Shown: in pieces, positions 16,026-23,243 of the stretch
Layout: the number at the start of each line of letters is the position of its first letter
Position numbering within the stretch: the first letter of the stretch is position 1
Assembly: GCA_002414505.1 (NCBI GenBank)
Contig: DHZF01000050.1
Span: 1-34,738, forward strand
Reading direction: 5' to 3'
Source of the DNA: Hyphomonas sp. UBA5111
GTDB lineage: Bacteria; Pseudomonadota; Alphaproteobacteria; Caulobacterales; Hyphomonadaceae
DNA length: 34,738 bases
Program-made: the position numbers and the translations under genes
Notes under the pieces: generated by a model
What the model was told of the DNA's origin: nothing
What the model saw: only the letters and a program-made list of their open reading frames with translations
Databases searched by the model: none

Positions 16026-16073
16026 ACAGGTTCCTGACGGCGCGCCGGGCTTGATCGGCGGCGCGCCACCTGT
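16026..16073. other. Long GC-rich hairpin upstream of the 3-hydroxyisobutyryl-CoA hydrolase
   Basis: GGCGCGCCG (16039-16047) pairs with CGGCGCGCC (16059-16067) around an 11-base loop. ACAGGT (16026-16031) and ACCTGT (16068-16073) extend the stem past a one-sided 7-base bulge. No T tract follows. It could be a processed or repeat-derived element. Confidence 0.55.
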
Positions 16074-16131
16074 AGGGGTATGCAAAACAGAAAATGACCG
16101 GCGCACGACGCTGGAGACAAAGGGATAGAAC

Positions 16132-17196
16132 ATGTCGAATGAGGTATCGGTCCAGGTCCACCGGGGCGTGGGACGCATCACGCTGACACGGCCAAAGGCA
16201 CTGCACGCGCTGAACGCACTAATGTGCGAGACCATCCTGGCGGCGCTGGAGCGCTGGGCAGGGGATCCGACTGTCCACCTCATCATGATCGACCATGAAG
16301 AAGAGACGCGCGGCTTCTGCGCGGGCGGCGACATTCGCATGCTGGCAGACAGCGGCGCGGGTGATGCGCAGGAGGCGCGGGCCTTCTTCAATGTCGAATA
16401 TCGCATGAATGCGGCGTTGAAGACTTTCCCCAAGCCGGTGCTGGCGATCATGGACGGGGTGACCATGGGCGGCGGCGTGGGGCTGTCGGTGCATGGCTCT
16501 CACCGTATCGCCACCGAGCGGACCCTGTTCGCCATGCCTGAGACGGGCATTGGCTTGTTCCCGGATGTCGGGGGCGGCTGGTTCCTGCCGCGCCTGTCCG
16601 GCTATCTCGGCACATGGCTCGCGCTGACCGGCGCGCGGTTGAAGGGCGTGGACGTGGCGGCGGCGAGGGTGGCGACACATTTCCTGCCCTCGGAACTCGT
16701 CCCGAATTTGAAGAAGCAGGTAGAGAGTGCGGATTTTTCGGTTGGTGCGGCCGAGATGCTGAACGAGATATTGCGCGGCATGACCCATCCCGTGCCTGCG
16801 GGCAGCTTTGAGGCGCATCGCGACATCATCGATGCCTGCTTTGCAAAAGACACCGCCGAAGAGATCGTCGCCGCGCTGGAGGCATCGGGCGATGAGTGGG
16901 CCGCAGCGCAGGCCGCCACGATCCGCACCAAGTCTCCGGAGACGGTGAAGGTAGCCCTGCGCCAGGTGCGCGAAGGGGCGAAGCTCGACAGTTTCGAGGA
17001 CAATATGCGGATGGAATACCGTATCGGCTGGCGCAAGGTGCAGAGCCATGACTTCCTCGAAGGTGTGCGCGCCGTCATCATAGACAAGGACAATGATCCC
17101 AAATGGAGTCCTGCCACTTTGGAAGGTGTCAGCGAAGCTGACGTCGCCAGGTATTTCGATACATTGGGGGATGACGAGTTGAATTTCGGAGACTGA
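16132..17196 (+). CDS. 3-hydroxyisobutyryl-CoA hydrolase-like enoyl-CoA hydratase/isomerase
   Basis: 354 residues, the length of 3-hydroxyisobutyryl-CoA hydrolases rather than of ordinary enoyl-CoA hydratases (about 260). Residues 61-70 (GFCAGGDIRM) and 112-119 (MGGGVGLS) build the oxyanion hole of the crotonase fold. E137 and D145 in MPETGIGLFPDVGGGWFL match the catalytic acid pair of this subgroup. The C-terminal ENMRMEYRIGWR and HDFLEGVRA are also typical. The enzyme frees 3-hydroxyisobutyrate from its CoA ester in valine breakdown. An AAAGGGA ribosome site precedes ATG. It is separated from the protease by a strong hairpin and appears independently expressed. Confidence 0.9.
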   Translation: MSNEVSVQVHRGVGRITLTRPKALHALNALMCETILAALERWAGDPTVHLIMIDHEEETRGFCAGGDIRMLADSGAGDAQEARAFFNVEYRMNAALKTFPKPVLAIMDGVTMGGGVGLSVHGSHRIATERTLFAMPETGIGLFPDVGGGWFLPRLSGYLGTWLALTGARLKGVDVAAARVATHFLPSELVPNLKKQVESADFSVGAAEMLNEILRGMTHPVPAGSFEAHRDIIDACFAKDTAEEIVAALEASGDEWAAAQAATIRTKSPETVKVALRQVREGAKLDSFEDNMRMEYRIGWRKVQSHDFLEGVRAVIIDKDNDPKWSPATLEGVSEADVARYFDTLGDDELNFGD

Positions 17197-17423
17197 AGTA
17201 TCCGATCTCGCGACTATCTGCAGATATCTTCCGCTGGCATCTGAATACTTCGCCCAGAGTCTCCGTAGATCGCCTGCTTACACTTTGAAAACGGTTTTTG
17301 GGCCGCTCTGGGGCGCGCCTGGCCATGCGCGCGTCTGAATTGCGTGCCCCGCATCTCCTGAACCTGCTGAACTGGCAGGTTTACCGGGATTGCGGACCTC
17401 CAACTCATTGCGGAGTAGTAACG

Positions 17424-17449
17424 GTTAATGTATTCGCGCGAATATTAAC
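17424..17449. promoter_or_regulatory. 26-bp palindrome with TATTCGCGCGAATA core
   Basis: TATTCGCGCGAATA (17431-17444) is a perfect 14-bp palindrome flanked by GTTAA (left, after a two-base insert) and TTAAC (right). It lies about 110 bases upstream of the MarR start. It does not fit the CtrA spacing TTAA-N7-TTAA. It is a candidate operator for an unknown regulator. Confidence 0.45.
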
Positions 17450-17508
17450 TCTCTTCTCTTGGGAAAAGGGCATGCTTATCAATTCATTAGGAATGCTCGT
17501 GTATTTCT

Positions 17509-17546
17509 ACTCAAACTACAACAAAAGTTGAGTGAATAGTTGAGTG
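17509..17546. promoter_or_regulatory. Three TTGAGT motifs next to the MarR start
   Basis: AGTTGAGTG occurs at 17526-17534 and 17538-17546 (12-base period), with an inverted copy ACTCAA at 17509-17514. The cluster ends 10 bases before ATG 17556 and is a candidate autoregulatory site. Confidence 0.5.
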
Positions 17547-17555
17547 GTGGTGAAT

Positions 17556-18050
17556 ATGATGATTGCAGAAACGCAGGATACTGCGAACAATTCGTTGGGC
17601 GAGTCTTTCCTGAAGTCTTTGTCTTTGCTTGAGCAGGCGCACCGTCGTCTTCATGATGTTGTGAAGGACGATCTGGAGCGCGGTGGCGAGCGGTCGCTGA
17701 CAGGCGTTCAGGCGCTCCTTCTTTACGAGATTGGCGAAGGCGAAGCCCCGGCATCTGTTCTGCGGGCCCGTGGCGCCTTTGCCGGCACCAGCCTCTCCTA
17801 TAACGTCAAGAAACTCCAGGAAGGCGGCTATCTGATCCAGACCCGTTCCGAAGATGACAAGCGCACCGTGACGCTCAGCCTGACCGAGCGGGGCCTGAAG
17901 GTTCGCAAACGGGTCGAGGCCCTGTTCGAGAAGCAGGCTGGCGCTCTTGAGCCAACTGCCAGCGTTCGTCCGGATGACCTGTCGCAACTGAACAAGACCA
18001 TTTCGCGCCTGGAGCGCTTCTGGTCCGACCAGATCCGGTTCCGCCTCTAA
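17556..18050 (+). CDS. MarR-family regulator, LdtR-like
   Basis: About 164 residues with a winged helix. DLERGGERSLTGVQALLLYEIG leads to the DNA-binding region RARGAFAGTSLSYNVKKLQEGGYL and the wing TRSEDDKRTVTLSLTERG. The combination ALLLY-x-IG, SYNVKKL and the C-terminal RLERFWSDQIRFRL resembles the LdtR subfamily of alphaproteobacterial MarR proteins, linked in other species to envelope L,D-transpeptidase and stress genes. The name is from memory, so the target is inference. In-frame GTG codons lie upstream; ATG 17556 or 17559 is preferred after GGTGGTGA. A terminator follows. Confidence 0.83.
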   Translation: MMIAETQDTANNSLGESFLKSLSLLEQAHRRLHDVVKDDLERGGERSLTGVQALLLYEIGEGEAPASVLRARGAFAGTSLSYNVKKLQEGGYLIQTRSEDDKRTVTLSLTERGLKVRKRVEALFEKQAGALEPTASVRPDDLSQLNKTISRLERFWSDQIRFRL

Positions 18051-18075
18051 GCGCGCCGCATATCTTCGATATGGC

Positions 18076-18106
18076 AAAAGCCCTCGTCCACTGGCGGGGG
18101 CTTTTT
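18076..18106 (+). terminator. Rho-independent terminator of the MarR gene
   Basis: AAAAGCCCTCG (18076-18086) pairs with CGGGGGCTTTT (18095-18105), including one G-T pair, around an eight-base loop, and runs into five T residues. Confidence 0.88.
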
Positions 18107-18190
18107 CATGTGGTGCACTTCGCAGGCTGGCCTGCACGCGGGAGAGAAATGGGTTTTCAACCCCAGATTTCTTCTCTAGGTTTTCCGGCA

Positions 18191-18877
18191 ATGAGGGGAT
18201 TGGGGATATTTGCATGGGGATTGGCTGTGGCCGGTCCGGCCTCGGCGGGGCCCTGGGCGCAGGCGCCCGGGGGCTGGTATGCCGAGGCCAAGATCACCGA
18301 GGAAGAACTGGAAGGCGTACGGGGCAACCGGGTCGAACTCTATGGAGAGTATGGGGTCGCGCCGGACTGGACCGTCACTGCCAAGTCCGAGGCTGTGGCC
18401 TATGAAATCGGCAGCCAGTTCGACAAGGAATTCTGGCGCGCCACGCTGCGGCGGCAACTCGTCTCCCACAAGGGCTGGGCCGTGGGGGTTGAAGGCGGCC
18501 TGGTGCATGGCAGTTCGCTGGCCGGCGTGTTTGGCTGTGATGGCTGGGGCGCCGAAGCGCGCCTCAGTGGCGGCCTGTCGGGCCTGCGGGGCGGACGCAA
18601 TTTCTATGTTTTCGCCGATGCGGTGGCGATCCGGCATGAGGATGGCTGCGTTCGCCAGCGCGCGGAGTTCGGCTATGGCGTCGATATCTGGCAGAATTTC
18701 TTCATCAGCCAGCAACTCTGGATCGAGCGCGGCAATGAAACGGCGGACTCAAACAAGTATGAGACCAAGCTGGGCTATCATTTCGACTGGGCAGATCTGG
18801 CCGTCGGCTACCGCGAGGAATTCGCCGGAGAGTTTGACGAGCATGCCGTGCTGCTCGCGCTCATTCTCCGGCGCTAG
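18191..18877 (+). CDS. Exported outer-membrane beta-barrel-like protein
   Basis: 228 residues beginning with a signal peptide, MRGLGIFAWGLAVAGPASAG, cleaved near residue 20. The mature protein starts GPWAQAPGGWYAEAKI and alternates short amphipathic strands such as VELYGEYGVAPDWTVTAKSEAV and YETKLGYHFDWADLAVGYREEF. This pattern is typical of small outer-membrane barrels and of the phenol-degradation meta-pathway/SphA-like family. It ends in LILRR rather than the aromatic residue usual for BAM substrates. Three cysteines are present in the middle part. I would not assign a substrate. ATG 18191 is chosen over upstream starts that lie in the MarR terminator. The stop faces the cytochrome c gene, 9 bases apart. 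Confidence 0.72.
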   Translation: MRGLGIFAWGLAVAGPASAGPWAQAPGGWYAEAKITEEELEGVRGNRVELYGEYGVAPDWTVTAKSEAVAYEIGSQFDKEFWRATLRRQLVSHKGWAVGVEGGLVHGSSLAGVFGCDGWGAEARLSGGLSGLRGGRNFYVFADAVAIRHEDGCVRQRAEFGYGVDIWQNFFISQQLWIERGNETADSNKYETKLGYHFDWADLAVGYREEFAGEFDEHAVLLALILRR

Positions 18878-18886
18878 GGCGCGGGC

Positions 18887-19441
18887 CTATTCTGCCGGAA
18901 CGTCTTCCGCCTCATAGCCGGTTTCGCTCATCAGATACGCAACCACGGCAATTCGGTCGTCCGGCTTGCGGACGCCTGCAAACGTCATGCGGTTACCCGG
19001 CAGGAAGGTGCGCGGATTTTCCAGCCAGTGATCGACCTTGTCCGGTGTCCAGATAAAGTCGGCTTCCTGCAGCGCTGGCGAATAGGCAAAGCCCTCCAGC
19101 GTGCCGGCCTCGCGGCCGAACAGGCCGTGCAGGTTCGGGCCAACCAGATTGCCGCCGCCTTCAGCCGTGATGTGGCAGGACTGGCAGAGTTTCCAGGTAC
19201 GGCGGCCGCGCGCATAGTCGGCCGTATTGTAGGGGGCCGGCAGGGCTGCGAAAGGCGATACCGCGTCGGCAGCGGCTTCGACAGCCTCATTCGGCGCCGC
19301 GGCGGGCGTTGCCGCAGTTTCAGCCGGGGCTTCTGCCGCAGGCGTCGCAGCGGGCGGGGTTTCGGGGGCGGGCGCTTCGGACTTGCCACAAGCGGCAAGT
19401 ACCATGACAGCGGCGATAGCGAGGGAAGAAGTCATCTTCAT
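18887..19441 (-). CDS. Lipoprotein c-type cytochrome (c-552/CycM-like)
   Basis: 184 residues. The signal sequence has a good lipobox (VLAAC, Cys18), so the protein is lipid-anchored. Residues of about 20-60 form an Ala/Pro/Glu linker that separates a single cytochrome c domain from the membrane. Heme is attached through CQSCH (86-90) and the sixth ligand is Met152 in PGNRMTFAGV. The spacing and the RKPDDRIAVVAYL end match class I cytochromes near the CycM/c-552 group, which shuttle electrons between the bc1 complex and terminal oxidases. The longer open frame to 19924 is a shadow of mutL. It is divergent from mutL across 177 bases. Confidence 0.9.
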   Translation of the reverse strand: MKMTSSLAIAAVMVLAACGKSEAPAPETPPAATPAAEAPAETAATPAAAPNEAVEAAADAVSPFAALPAPYNTADYARGRRTWKLCQSCHITAEGGGNLVGPNLHGLFGREAGTLEGFAYSPALQEADFIWTPDKVDHWLENPRTFLPGNRMTFAGVRKPDDRIAVVAYLMSETGYEAEDVPAE

Positions 19442-19618
19442 GGAATTACAAGGCTCCGGAATGTCTCGGGCGCACTGTGTGGGGTAACCAGACGGAAGGC
19501 AACCGGCCTGCGTCAACAGGACGCCGCGCCCATGTGGGGCCGCTGCGTCCGTGCCTAGGCCTGTTGAAACGTGCGGGCAGGCGGGGACAAAGCGGGTAGG
19601 GCGCGTTATTGTGACCGA

Positions 19619-21529
19619 ATGGCTGATTCCGTCCGATCCCGCCCCGAAATTCGCAAACTGCCGCCCGATGTCGTGAACCGGATCGCGGCAGGCGAGGTGG
19701 TTGAGCGCCCGGCTGCCGCCGTGAAGGAATTGGTCGAGAACGCGCTGGACGCCGGGGCGCGCCGCGTGACCATTTCCATCGAAGCGGGCGGCCTGAAACG
19801 GATCATCATCGAGGATGATGGCTGCGGCATGTCTGCCGATGACCTGCTGGTTGCGCTGGAACGGCATGCCACCTCGAAACTCGTGCCGGATGCCGGCGGC
19901 CGGGTGGACCTGCTGAACATCCATACAATGGGCTTCCGGGGCGAAGCGCTGCCCTCGATTGCCTCGGTCAGCCGTTGCAGCATCTCATCCCGAGCGGCGG
20001 GCGAGGATGCGGCGGAAGTGTTTGTCGAGGCGGGCCGGATGGAAGGCCCCCGCCCGGCCGCTTTTACCGGGCGCGGCGAGACGGGCACACGGATCGAAGT
20101 GCGCGACCTTTTCTATGCCACCCCCGCCCGGCTGAAATTCATGAAGGGCGAGCGCGCCGAAAGCATGGCCGTGACTGACACGGTCAAGCGCCTCGCCATG
20201 GCCAATCCACATGTGGCTTTCTCGCTGGAGAATAATGGCCGCAACTCCTTGCGTTATGCGGCCGAAGCCGAAGGTGCCTCCGGTCAGCTTGCGCGGCTGG
20301 GCGCGATCATGGGGCGGGATTTCCGTGAGAACGCGCTGGAGATTGACGCCGAGCGCGAAGGCGTGCGGCTTGCCGGGTTTGCTGGCCTGCCGACGCTCAA
20401 TCGCGGCAACGCCCAGATGCAATTCCTGTTCGTCAATGGCCGGCCCGTGAAGGACCGTATGCTGAACGGCGTAATCCGCGCCGCCTATCAGGATTTCCTG
20501 GCGCGCGACCGCCACCCGCTGGCGGCCCTGTTTGTCGACCTTGATCCGGAATATGTCGATGTGAACGTGCATCCGGCGAAGACCGAAGTGCGCTTCCGTG
20601 ATGCCGGGAATGTAAGAGGGTTGATGATTGGCGCGCTGCGGCATGCGCTGGCTGCCGCCGGGCACCGCGCCTCGACGACGGTGGCGAATTCTGCGCTCGG
20701 CAAGGTCCGGATCGAGGAAGTGACCTCGGCCAATCTCTGGTCATTGCCCCCTGCGCCAGAGAGGCAGGCTTCCCCCTCCTCCTATTACCGGCAACCCTCC
20801 GGCATAGACTTTGACCAGCCCTTGCCACCGTCTGGCGATGTGATGGCGGGGCTGCATGAGCCGCCTGCGCCGGACTATCGTCATGACGGCGCGCCCTCAG
20901 CCCGTGTCGAACCGGAGGCGCCCCCGGCGCAGGGCATGCCTGCCGACTTTCCGCTCGGTGTTGCGCGGGCGCAATTGCACGAGACCTATGTTGTCGCCCA
21001 GACAGCCGACGGCATCGTCATCGTGGACCAGCATGCCGCGCATGAGCGGCTCGTCTATGAAGATATGAAACGCCAGATGGCGGCGGGCGGCGTGAAGCGT
21101 CAGGCGCTGCTGATCCCGGACGTTGTGGAATTATCGGAAGACGAGGCCACACGCGTTCTGGAGCGGGCAGATGAACTTGCCGAACTCGGGCTCGAGATCG
21201 AGCCCTTCGGGGCTGGGGCCATCTGTGTGCGGGCGACCCCCGCCCTGTTCGGCGAAATGGATGCGATGGGCCTGGTGCGTGACCTTGCTGATGATTTCGC
21301 TGAATATGATGCGGGCCTCGCGCTCAAGGAGCGGTTCGAGGAAGTCATGGGGAACATGGCGTGCCGCGGCTCGGTGCGGGCCGGACGTCGTCTGAATGGC
21401 GAAGAGATGAACGCGCTGCTGCGCCAGATGGAAGCGACGCCGCATTCCGGCCAGTGCAATCATGGTCGGCCAACTTATGTTGAGTTGAAACTGGCCGATA
21501 TCGAACGCCTGTTCGGGCGGCGCGGCTAG
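19619..21529 (+). CDS. mutL: DNA mismatch repair protein MutL
   Basis: 636 residues. The N-terminal GHKL ATPase is complete: the [11 protein letters not shown] motif (Glu activates water), DDGCGM, then GFRGEAL at about residues 105-111. The linker is Pro-rich, around residues 380-440. The C-terminal dimerisation domain contains [12 protein letters not shown] (about 470-481), which fits the DQHA-x2-E-x4-E endonuclease signature, and ends [11 protein letters not shown]. This is therefore the latent-endonuclease type of MutL rather than the E. coli type. It partners with MutS. ATG 19619 is chosen; upstream extension to 19571 has no homology. The HAD gene follows after 5 bases. Confidence 0.97.
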   Translation: MADSVRSRPEIRKLPPDVVNRIAAGEVVERPAAAVKELVENALDAGARRVTISIEAGGLKRIIIEDDGCGMSADDLLVALERHATSKLVPDAGGRVDLLNIHTMGFRGEALPSIASVSRCSISSRAAGEDAAEVFVEAGRMEGPRPAAFTGRGETGTRIEVRDLFYATPARLKFMKGERAESMAVTDTVKRLAMANPHVAFSLENNGRNSLRYAAEAEGASGQLARLGAIMGRDFRENALEIDAEREGVRLAGFAGLPTLNRGNAQMQFLFVNGRPVKDRMLNGVIRAAYQDFLARDRHPLAALFVDLDPEYVDVNVHPAKTEVRFRDAGNVRGLMIGALRHALAAAGHRASTTVANSALGKVRIEEVTSANLWSLPPAPERQASPSSYYRQPSGIDFDQPLPPSGDVMAGLHEPPAPDYRHDGAPSARVEPEAPPAQGMPADFPLGVARAQLHETYVVAQTADGIVIVDQHAAHERLVYEDMKRQMAAGGVKRQALLIPDVVELSEDEATRVLERADELAELGLEIEPFGAGAICVRATPALFGEMDAMGLVRDLADDFAEYDAGLALKERFEEVMGNMACRGSVRAGRRLNGEEMNALLRQMEATPHSGQCNHGRPTYVELKLADIERLFGRRG

Positions 21530-21534
21530 GCCCG

Positions 21535-22194
21535 ATGGACGCCCTGATCTTTGATTGCGACGGCGTGCTGGTGGACTCCGAGACCATCTCCATCGCGACC
21601 GAACGCGACATGCTTGCCGGCTGGGGGCTCGACTATCCGTTCGAGATTTTCGTTTCGCGGTTTGTCGGCCTGCACAATCGGGATTTCCATGCGGCGCTTG
21701 CAGAAGATGCCATCGCCAATGGCCGCCCCTTGCCGCATGACTTTGCCGACCAGTTGCAGGCGCGAATCTGGCAGCGTTTCGAAACGGATTTGCGCGCCAT
21801 TGAAGGCGTGCTGGAAGTTTCGGGGGCGTTCGCTGGTGCGCAGGCTGTGGCCTCGTCTTCAGAGGCGCCGAAGCTCGTCCGCAAACTTCACCTGACCGGC
21901 CTGCACGATACTTTTGCGCCGCACATCTATTCGTCCGACCTAGTGACGAATGGCAAGCCGGCGCCGGATCTGTTCCTGCATGCCGCAGAGCAAATTGGGG
22001 CTCGCCCCAGCGGATGCCTTGTCATCGAGGATAGCGTGAATGGTGTGAAAGCCGCGCGCGCCGCCGGAATGAAGGCGTGGGGCTTCACGGGCGGCGGTCA
22101 TGCCGATGCCGGACTTGGCGCGCGGCTCAAGATAGCGGGCGCACATGACGTCTTTGCGTCGCATGCGGAAATTGCCGCAGCGCTTTCACGCTGA
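21535..22194 (+). CDS. HAD-superfamily hydrolase (beta-phosphoglucomutase-like)
   Basis: 219 residues in the HAD IA variant 3 class. Motif I is FDCDGVLVDSE (residues 6-16), with the nucleophile Asp7 and acid/base Asp9. Motif II is VASSSEAPK, motif III is GKPAPDLFLHAAE and motif IV is CLVIEDSVNGVKAARAAGM. The cap domain lies between about residues 16 and 90, between motifs I and II, as in phosphatases acting on sugar phosphates or phosphoglycolate. Substrate is unresolved. It begins 5 bases after mutL and is probably co-transcribed. It is convergent with the next gene, with 6 bases between stops. Confidence 0.87.
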   Translation: MDALIFDCDGVLVDSETISIATERDMLAGWGLDYPFEIFVSRFVGLHNRDFHAALAEDAIANGRPLPHDFADQLQARIWQRFETDLRAIEGVLEVSGAFAGAQAVASSSEAPKLVRKLHLTGLHDTFAPHIYSSDLVTNGKPAPDLFLHAAEQIGARPSGCLVIEDSVNGVKAARAAGMKAWGFTGGGHADAGLGARLKIAGAHDVFASHAEIAAALSR

Positions 22195-22200
22195 TCCGGT

Positions 22201-22842
22201 TCAGGCCTTTGGGAAAACGTTCCGCAGGGGTGCCCACTCCGCTTCATGAGACCCACCGAAGTTCGGCTTGCCCGGATCGGTCAGCCGGCCGCGCGGCACG
22301 GTATAGCTGTCGATCTGGCGCACAGGATTTTCCCGCCACTGAATGTTCACAGCCCAGAGCTTCGGAAAGAAGTAGAGTGTCGAATAGGGCAGATGGTCAT
22401 GGATCCACCAGGCCAGCTTCTGCCAGTCCCCTTCTGCGTGGAAGGCGTCATAGAAGGCCGGGATAACGATGCAGGCCGTCGCGCCCATATTGCCGTCCGC
22501 GTCCCGCCGGTCCCAGATATGATGGCCGTAATTGCTCTCGTTCGAGGCGCAATTGTATCCCTTCTTCTTCTCCCGTTGCATCCGGTTGCCGAAGCCATTC
22601 ACTTCAGCAGAGCGGTAGGCGGACCGGATGGCGATGCGCCCGAACACGTCCTGCAAGGGCTCAAGCAATTCGGTACAGAGCTTCGTGCCAGCGGCGATGG
22701 CAAGATCCGGATCCTCGGGAATATTCGAGAAGCCGTGAAGTGCGGCGATATCCGAATACAGGAAATCGCGCATGAAGAAGGAATTCGACAGGCGCGCGCG
22801 TCCGAACTCCGAGAGGGCATCGACACTGGAGGGCGGTTTCAT
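22201..22842 (-). CDS. Peptidase M15_3-like hypothetical protein
   Basis: 213 residues. The stretch FFMRDFLYSDIAALHGFSN, then LLEPLQDVFGRIAIRSAYRSAEVN, parallels the M15_3 (phage endolysin/D,D-carboxypeptidase-like) layout of the usual SGYRSPAVN segment. The metal-binding SxHxxGxAxD motif is not canonical: YGHHIWDRRDADG has a His followed seven residues later by Asp, and a later His occurs in IHDHLPYS. It may be a diverged or inactive metallopeptidase. No signal peptide is seen. AGGAGA lies 8 bases before ATG 22842, which decides the start. It is on the same strand as the next lipoprotein gene, 29 bases apart. Confidence 0.6.
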   Translation of the reverse strand: MKPPSSVDALSEFGRARLSNSFFMRDFLYSDIAALHGFSNIPEDPDLAIAAGTKLCTELLEPLQDVFGRIAIRSAYRSAEVNGFGNRMQREKKKGYNCASNESNYGHHIWDRRDADGNMGATACIVIPAFYDAFHAEGDWQKLAWWIHDHLPYSTLYFFPKLWAVNIQWRENPVRQIDSYTVPRGRLTDPGKPNFGGSHEAEWAPLRNVFPKA

Positions 22843-22871
22843 GGGCGCGTCTCCTCTTGCCAGGGCGTGTG

Positions 22872-23177
22872 CTAGTCTTCGTCGCTGATATCTGCGTCGA
22901 CGACTTCGTACATTTCGGGCGTGCAGGTGCCTTCGGTGATGCGGTCGCGTTTCAGGGTCAGCGTGTCGCCCACTGTCGGGAGGGTGCCAAGATATGAGCC
23001 GGGGACCCAAAACTCGCCTTCGGGCCCTTCGAACAGGGCGCCATCCTCATCGACCTCTGTCACTGTCGCCGTGATGATTGAGGTTTCATAGCTGCACGGC
23101 CCGCCGACGATTGGGGGTGTGGGCTCGCAAGCCATGAGCGGCGCGAGCAGGCCGAGGGCGATAAAAGTGTTCCGCAT
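22872..23177 (-). CDS. Small hypothetical lipoprotein
   Basis: 101 residues: MRNTFIALGLLAPLMAC with a clear lipobox (LMAC, Cys17). A short acidic mature domain of alternating strands follows: TATVTEVDEDGALFEGPEGEFWV, then GSYLGTLPTVGDTLTLKRD. It may be a small OB-like barrel. Two more cysteines (GGPCSYE and GTCTPEM) could form a disulfide. No family name is recognised. ATG 23177 is chosen because the lipobox fits there and GGGGAGAC sits upstream. It is followed on the same strand by the M15_3-like gene. Confidence 0.75.
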   Translation of the reverse strand: MRNTFIALGLLAPLMACEPTPPIVGGPCSYETSIITATVTEVDEDGALFEGPEGEFWVPGSYLGTLPTVGDTLTLKRDRITEGTCTPEMYEVVDADISDED

Positions 23178-23243
23178 GTGATGTGTCTCCCCTGTGTGCG
23201 CAAACGCTACAGCGATCCACCGGGAAGGCAATACGTCACCGGG

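Larger units (their letters stand above)
17197..17555. promoter_or_regulatory. 359-base AT-rich intergenic region with palindromes
   Basis: No convincing gene lies here. The region holds a perfect 12-bp palindrome TATCTGCAGATA (17215-17226) and the palindrome at 17424-17449. Three copies of the TTGAGT motif follow just before the MarR-family gene. By eye GC falls below 40% in the last 100 bases. It is most likely the control region of the MarR gene; a short pseudogene remnant around 17290-17400 cannot be excluded. Confidence 0.6.

Noticed and set aside
14924..16120. 398-residue minus-strand open frame opposite the metalloprotease
   Set aside because: Shadow of the protease and of the GC-rich hairpin region; no recognisable domain.
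17424..17449. TTAA-containing palindrome considered as a CtrA site
   Set aside because: The two TTAA elements are 16 bases apart rather than 7, so it does not fit the known CtrA motif.
17298..17531. 77-codon open frame in the gap before the MarR gene
   Set aside because: No domain, no ribosome site, composition changes midway and it crosses the palindromes; probably a chance frame.
19028..19558. 176-codon plus-strand frame opposite cytochrome c
   Set aside because: Antisense to a gene with a CQSCH heme site and lipobox; no independent support.
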